Positions 60,227 to 64,000 of a stretch of 64,000 nucleotides of DNA are shown here, piece after piece. The DNA is from Kaistia defluvii (GTDB lineage: Bacteria > Pseudomonadota > Alphaproteobacteria > Rhizobiales > Kaistiaceae). Each line of letters opens with the position of its first letter. Position 1 is the first letter of the stretch. The notes under the pieces are model-generated. The model saw only the letters and a program-made list of their open reading frames with translations. It was not told the origin of the DNA and did no database searches. The DNA lies in contig NZ_JAPKNI010000008.1 in assembly GCF_026343955.1 (NCBI RefSeq), positions 62,001 through 126,000 on the forward strand, written 5' to 3'. The position numbers were made by a program, and so were the translations under genes.

Positions 60227-63200
60227 ATGAGTGCACGCAATCTTGCCTATCTCGACCTGTCGGCCTTGCCGACCGTCGGACCGGCCTTGCTGTCTGCCCG
60301 CCCGACCTTCGTCTGGGCGGCGGATGGAAGACGGGTGCTCTGGGCGAATGCCGCCGGCGCCGATTTCTTCGGCGTCGCCGAACTCGACCGGCTGCTCGAC
60401 CGCCGCTTCTCCGATACCTTCCCCTCGACCCTCCAGATCGCCCGCTTCGCCCGCGCCCTGCCGAAGGGGGCGACCCGGATGGAGCGCATCAGTTTCGCGA
60501 CCGGCGGCAGGCTGCAGAGCCTGGCGGCCCGTTGCACGCGCATCGCGCTGGCGGACGACAGCAGTGCCGTACTCATCGCGCTCGATGCGCCGCGCGGACA
60601 AGCGTCCTCGCCGAGTGAGCGGGCCGAACGCCTGGCCGATGCCCTGGCGGCCGAGGATTGTCTGGTCGCCATCCTGGATGCGTCCGGCGAGGTGGTCGCC
60701 GCCTCCGGCGGGCTCGATGCCCTGACGGCGGCGGAGGGCGCCATCGAGGCGCTGGTCGCCGGCATGGATCGTGGCGATGCGCGGTTGCTGAAGCGTGTGC
60801 TGCGCATCGACGATGTCCGCCGTCCCGCCGGTGTCGCCCGTTTCGAGCAGGACGATCGGTCTTTTCATCTCCTGGTCGTCGGCCCGGCGGAACGGGTCCG
60901 CCTGGAGCCGGCGGCTGCCGTATTGCCGCCGTCGCCCGAGGAAGAGACTGCGAGCGAAGACGTCGAGGCCGATCGGGCGGAGCTTCCCGCTCTCGGGCCG
61001 GTTGCGATCGTGACCGCGCCGGCGGAGCCTGTCGTCGCGCCGCAGGAGCCGTCTGCGCCGGCCCAGCCGGAGCCGGAAAGGGCAGTCACGCCGCTCCCGG
61101 CTGAAGCGCTGAAGGCGGAAGCCGAACCGTCCGTGGACGTCGAAAGCGCCGCCCCGTCCCTCGAGCGCGCGCCGAAGTCGATGGCCGATATCGTCGAGGC
61201 GGTCAGCGACGCGCCCGCCGTCGAGGCCCCTGTGCGGGCCGCGACCCCTGTTTCGCCGGAAACGGCCGCGCCTTCCGATACGCCGGATGTGCCGGAAGCT
61301 GCGCCTGTGGAGCCCGAGCCGGCCGCCGCTGCCGAGGCCGTCGAGGCTGTGCCGGTCGAGCCACAGCCCCGCTTCCGGTTCGAGGAGCCGTCCACCCCTG
61401 TCCGCTTCGTCTTCCAGATGGATTCCGAAAGCCGCTTCAGCTTCGTTTCGCCGGAGTTCGCCGCGGTCGTCGGTCCTCGATCGGCTGGGATCGTCGGCGT
61501 CGCCTGGCCAGTGGTCGCCGCGGAGCGCGGGCTGGACCCGCAGGGCAGCATCGCCGCCCTGATCGCCCGGCGCGATACCTGGAGCGGGGCGACCCTGAAC
61601 TGGCCGGTCGATGGCCAGGACCTGCGGGTTTCGGTCGACCTCGCCGCGCTGCCCGCCTTTTCGCGCGATCGCGCCTTTGAGGGCTATCGCGGCTTTGGCG
61701 TCATCCGTCCGGTCGAGCTGCGCCGCGAGCCGCCGGTCGCGCCGCCGAGGCCGGTCGTTGTCCTGCCGACCCGGCCGCCCGCCGCCGAGCCGTCCAATGT
61801 CGTGCGCCTGCCGCGCGCCGCGACCCTGCCAGCCGATGCCGAGCGGCTGAGCATGCCCGAGCAGGATGCCTTCCGCCGGATTGCCGTGGCGCTCGGCGCC
61901 AAGGTCGAGGACGCCGCCAAGCCGGTGGCGGAAACCCCGCCCGTCGAGGAAGCCAAGGGGCAGGGTGCTCCGACGCCCGAGGCCGAGGCGATCGTCGTTC
62001 CGGAGCCGAGGGGCGATGCGCCAGCGGCGCCCGTGGAAGTCGCCCAGGCGGATACCCAATCGAACCAGACGTCGGCTTCGGCCGAGGCGCCTGCGCCGGC
62101 TGTCGCGCAGGACGTCGCCGCCGAGACGCCGGAAATCGAGTCGACGGAAACGGCTGTCGAGCCCGACAGCGCGGCCATGCTTGCCGCTGAGTTGCCGACA
62201 GTCGACGTTACGCCTGCGCCCGAGCCTGAACCCGTCGTGGAAATCGTCCAGGCGCCGGCGCCGGTGCTTGCAGGGCGTGTGGAACCCCCGGTCGCCCGGG
62301 CGCCGTCGCCGGATCGCCAACTGGTCGAGGATCTCGCCGCCGCGGGTCAGAAGATCGCCGAGCTGGAAGCGATCCTCGATACCGCCACGGATGGCGTCGC
62401 GGTCGTCGATGCCGATGGCTGCATCGTGCGCATCAACCGCAGCGCCGAGGCGCTGTTCGGGGTCGATTCCGCCCATGTCGCGGGCCTGCCCTTTACCCAT
62501 TTGCTGGCCGAGGAAAGCCGGAAATCGGCGCTCGATTATCTCGAGGGCCTGGCACAGAACGGCGTGGCCAGCGTGCTCAATGATGGCCGCGAGGTCATCG
62601 GCCGCGTGCCGCAGGGCGGGCTCATTCCTCTGTTCATGACGATGGGCCGGCTCGGCGAGACCGGAAAATTCTGCGCCGTGCTGCGCGACATCACGCAGTG
62701 GAAGAACGCCGAGGAAGAGCTGATCAACGCCCGCCGCGCGGCCGAGACGGCCTCGATGCAGAAATCGGATTTCCTCGCCAAGGTCAGCCACGAGATCCGT
62801 ACGCCGCTCAATGCCATCATCGGCTTTTCCGAAGTCATGATGGAGGAGCGCTTCGGCCCGATCGGCACAGAGCGCTACAAGGAATATCTGCGCGACATCA
62901 ACGTCTCGGGCGCGCATCTGATGAGCCTGCTCAATGACCTGCTCGATCTCTCCAAGATCGAGGCCGGCAAGCTCGACCTGAATTTCGAGGCGGTGGCGCT
63001 GAACGAGATCGTCATGGAATGCGTCGCGATGATGCAGCCGCAGGCCAATCGCGAGCGCATCATCATTCGCACCAGCCTGTCGAGCCAGGTGCCGAGCATC
63101 GTCGCCGATCCCCGTTCGATCCGGCAGATCGTGCTCAACCTGGTTTCGAACGCCGTCAAGTTCACGCTGGCCGGCGGCCAGGTGATCGTCTCGACGGCGC

Positions 63201-63460
63201 TGGAGGAGCGGGGCGAGGTGACGCTGCGCATTCGCGATACCGGCATCGGCATGTCGGAAAAGGATGTGGAGACGGCGCTGATGCCGTTCCGCCAGATCGC
63301 CACCTCGGCGAAGCATCGCAGCGACGGCACCGGCCTCGGCCTGCCGCTGACCAAGGCGCTGGTCGAGGCCAACCGCGCGGCTTTCCAGATCGACAGCGCG
63401 GTCGGCCAGGGCACGCTGATCCGCGTGACCTTCCCGGCAACGCGGGTTCTGGCAGGGTAG
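60227..63460 (+). CDS. pdhS: PAS-domain sensor histidine kinase, PdhS (PleC/DivJ-like)
   Basis: 1077 residues, no membrane helix seen, so cytoplasmic. N-terminal PAS-like region (about 20-120), then a long low-complexity Pro/Ala/Glu-rich linker (about 225-390 and 550-690). A PAS domain at about 705-820 (LDTATDGVAVVDADGCIVRI) is followed by HisKA with H855 in KVSHEIRTPLNAIIGF and HATPase motifs NLVSNAVKFT, DTGIGMSE and GTGLGLPLTKAL. The H-box resembles Brucella PdhS and Sinorhizobium CbrA, which act on DivK and asymmetric division. Start ATG at 60227. High confidence as a kinase; the PdhS name is from H-box resemblance. Confidence 0.85.
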   Translation: MSARNLAYLDLSALPTVGPALLSARPTFVWAADGRRVLWANAAGADFFGVAELDRLLDRRFSDTFPSTLQIARFARALPKGATRMERISFATGGRLQSLAARCTRIALADDSSAVLIALDAPRGQASSPSERAERLADALAAEDCLVAILDASGEVVAASGGLDALTAAEGAIEALVAGMDRGDARLLKRVLRIDDVRRPAGVARFEQDDRSFHLLVVGPAERVRLEPAAAVLPPSPEEETASEDVEADRAELPALGPVAIVTAPAEPVVAPQEPSAPAQPEPERAVTPLPAEALKAEAEPSVDVESAAPSLERAPKSMADIVEAVSDAPAVEAPVRAATPVSPETAAPSDTPDVPEAAPVEPEPAAAAEAVEAVPVEPQPRFRFEEPSTPVRFVFQMDSESRFSFVSPEFAAVVGPRSAGIVGVAWPVVAAERGLDPQGSIAALIARRDTWSGATLNWPVDGQDLRVSVDLAALPAFSRDRAFEGYRGFGVIRPVELRREPPVAPPRPVVVLPTRPPAAEPSNVVRLPRAATLPADAERLSMPEQDAFRRIAVALGAKVEDAAKPVAETPPVEEAKGQGAPTPEAEAIVVPEPRGDAPAAPVEVAQADTQSNQTSASAEAPAPAVAQDVAAETPEIESTETAVEPDSAAMLAAELPTVDVTPAPEPEPVVEIVQAPAPVLAGRVEPPVARAPSPDRQLVEDLAAAGQKIAELEAILDTATDGVAVVDADGCIVRINRSAEALFGVDSAHVAGLPFTHLLAEESRKSALDYLEGLAQNGVASVLNDGREVIGRVPQGGLIPLFMTMGRLGETGKFCAVLRDITQWKNAEEELINARRAAETASMQKSDFLAKVSHEIRTPLNAIIGFSEVMMEERFGPIGTERYKEYLRDINVSGAHLMSLLNDLLDLSKIEAGKLDLNFEAVALNEIVMECVAMMQPQANRERIIIRTSLSSQVPSIVADPRSIRQIVLNLVSNAVKFTLAGGQVIVSTALEERGEVTLRIRDTGIGMSEKDVETALMPFRQIATSAKHRSDGTGLGLPLTKALVEANRAAFQIDSAVGQGTLIRVTFPATRVLAG

Positions 63461-63505
63461 AGAAGACCCTTACCCTGTCCCTCTCCTGCAAGCGAGCGAG
63501 GGGAC

Positions 63506-63535
63506 GCGCTCCTCAGCATGTTGGGAGGGGAGCGC
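63506..63535. terminator. Hairpin between pdhS and the VOC gene
   Basis: GCGCTCC pairs with GGAGCGC around a 16-nt loop, in the convergent gap; no U run. It lies in a CCCTCTCCTGCAAGCGAGC-type dispersed sequence. Confidence 0.35.
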
Positions 63536-63589
63536 TATGCGAAAATCGCTTCAGCAGGAGGCGAAGCGGAGTCGGCCCAGCAAGAGTTC

Positions 63590-64000
63590 TCAGCCTGCCA
63601 CCGGCCTCGTGCCGAGGCTTGTAAAGAACCGCAGCAGATAGCCATCCGGGTCGGCGACGACGAACTGGTGGTGGCCGAGTTCCTCGTCCTCGCGGCGATA
63701 CCAGCGTTCCTCGAAGGGCAGGGTGATCGGCGCCGCGTCGCGCATGCGGGCCCAGAGCGTGTCGACATCCTCGACCTCGATCTGGAAATTGACGCCGCGC
63801 CCGAAGGGACGCTCCAGTGCCGCCTTGTGAAAGCGGCGGCCGGGGCCTTCCGCTTCCTCCAGCATCAGATGCACGCCGTCGCGATCGAGGAACACGAAGC
63901 CTTCCTCCGGCCGGCCATAGAGGATGCGGAAGCCGGCCAGCCCGATATAGAAGCGGAGCGACTCGTCGAGGTTCGAAACCTCCAGTTCGGGCACCAGCTT
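63590..64000 (-). CDS. VOC-family protein (glyoxalase/bleomycin-resistance type), 5' end outside window
   Basis: Vicinal-oxygen-chelate fold in two beta-alpha repeats: VPELEVSNLDESLRFYIGLA, FVFLDRDGVHLMLEEAEG, then HHQFVVADPDGYLLRFFTSL. The frame is open to the right edge (LVPELEV...), so the true start is outside; a GTG at 63992-63994 is internal to the first strand. Family includes lactoylglutathione lyases and bleomycin-binding proteins; the short size (about 135+ residues) fits the latter. Substrate unknown. Confidence 0.85.
   Translation of the reverse strand, partial: KLVPELEVSNLDESLRFYIGLAGFRILYGRPEEGFVFLDRDGVHLMLEEAEGPGRRFHKAALERPFGRGVNFQIEVEDVDTLWARMRDAAPITLPFEERWYRREDEELGHHQFVVADPDGYLLRFFTSLGTRPVAG

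Noticed and set aside
60161-63316. 1051-codon open frame on the minus strand
   Set aside because: Antisense to the histidine kinase; Arg/Gly/Asp-rich, no motifs.

Overview
This is a high-GC chromosomal window with short or overlapping gene junctions (many ATGA/TGATG stop-start overlaps). Its gene content points to an alphaproteobacterium of the order Hyphomicrobiales (Rhizobiales): a PdhS-type cell-cycle histidine kinase, two phasins with a PhaR-like operator, many sugar ABC importers and SDR dehydrogenases, and FCD-GntR, ROK and IclR regulators. The genus cannot be named from the sequence alone. No CRISPR array, rRNA or replication origin was seen; there is one tRNA (His).

Layout. (1) 1-6893, minus strand: a cell-surface-signalling heme/iron uptake operon (ECF sigma, FecR-like anti-sigma, TonB receptor with STN domain, heme oxygenase, ExbB, ExbD), with the decayed tail of a second TonB receptor between receptor and heme oxygenase. 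(2) 7972-18319, plus strand: a peptide-type ABC importer followed by an epimerase, two SDRs, a D-hydantoinase-type cyclic amidohydrolase and an asparaginase-fold amidase. Facing it at 18495-21676 on the minus strand are a cyclic-imidase/HpPgdA-type deacetylase, a small CGLCG protein, a G3E (CobW/COG0523) GTPase and an FCD-GntR regulator. TTGGTCnGACCAG palindromes occur at both the importer promoter and the regulator promoter, so the whole block may be one regulon for cyclic imides, hydantoins or similar ring amides. (3) 21881-27115: a YqjI-like metal-sensing PadR regulator with a DUF2218 protein, a LysR/mmsA divergent pair, a truncated dps, a UBP zinc-finger protein and an alpha/beta hydrolase. 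(4) 27406-34571, minus strand: gene fragments, then a pentose/polyol operon (FGGY kinase, binding protein, permease, ATPase, SDR, ROK regulator).

(5) 34825-43924: a second sugar-type ABC importer (minus), an IclR regulator (minus) and a hyuA/hyuB hydantoinase pair (plus). The importer and hyuAB promoters carry the same tandem GTTCTG-N5-CAGAAC operator in the same position relative to their -10 elements, so IclR probably controls both. hyuB carries a one-base frameshift. (6) 44514-56544: a divergent sugar/sugar-acid cluster. On the minus strand: Fe-ADH, binding protein, ATPase, two permeases, a RbsD/FucU-type mutarotase with a premature stop, and a lactonase-type amidohydrolase. On the plus strand: GntR, the C-terminal tail of a UxaA dehydratase, a GMC oxidoreductase, an SDR and a GldA-type dehydrogenase. 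(7) 56545-58592: integrase and IS3 remnants around an SDR, next to tRNA-His. (8) 58760-64000: two phasins, the PdhS-like kinase and a VOC-family protein cut by the window edge.

Two themes recur. Ring-amide hydrolysis appears in two independently regulated loci (D-hydantoinase block and HyuAB block), and importer-plus-dehydrogenase catabolic cassettes appear four times. There is also clear gene decay, from deletions, a frameshift and a nonsense codon, concentrated at 25.3-27.9 kb and 43.5-58.5 kb.
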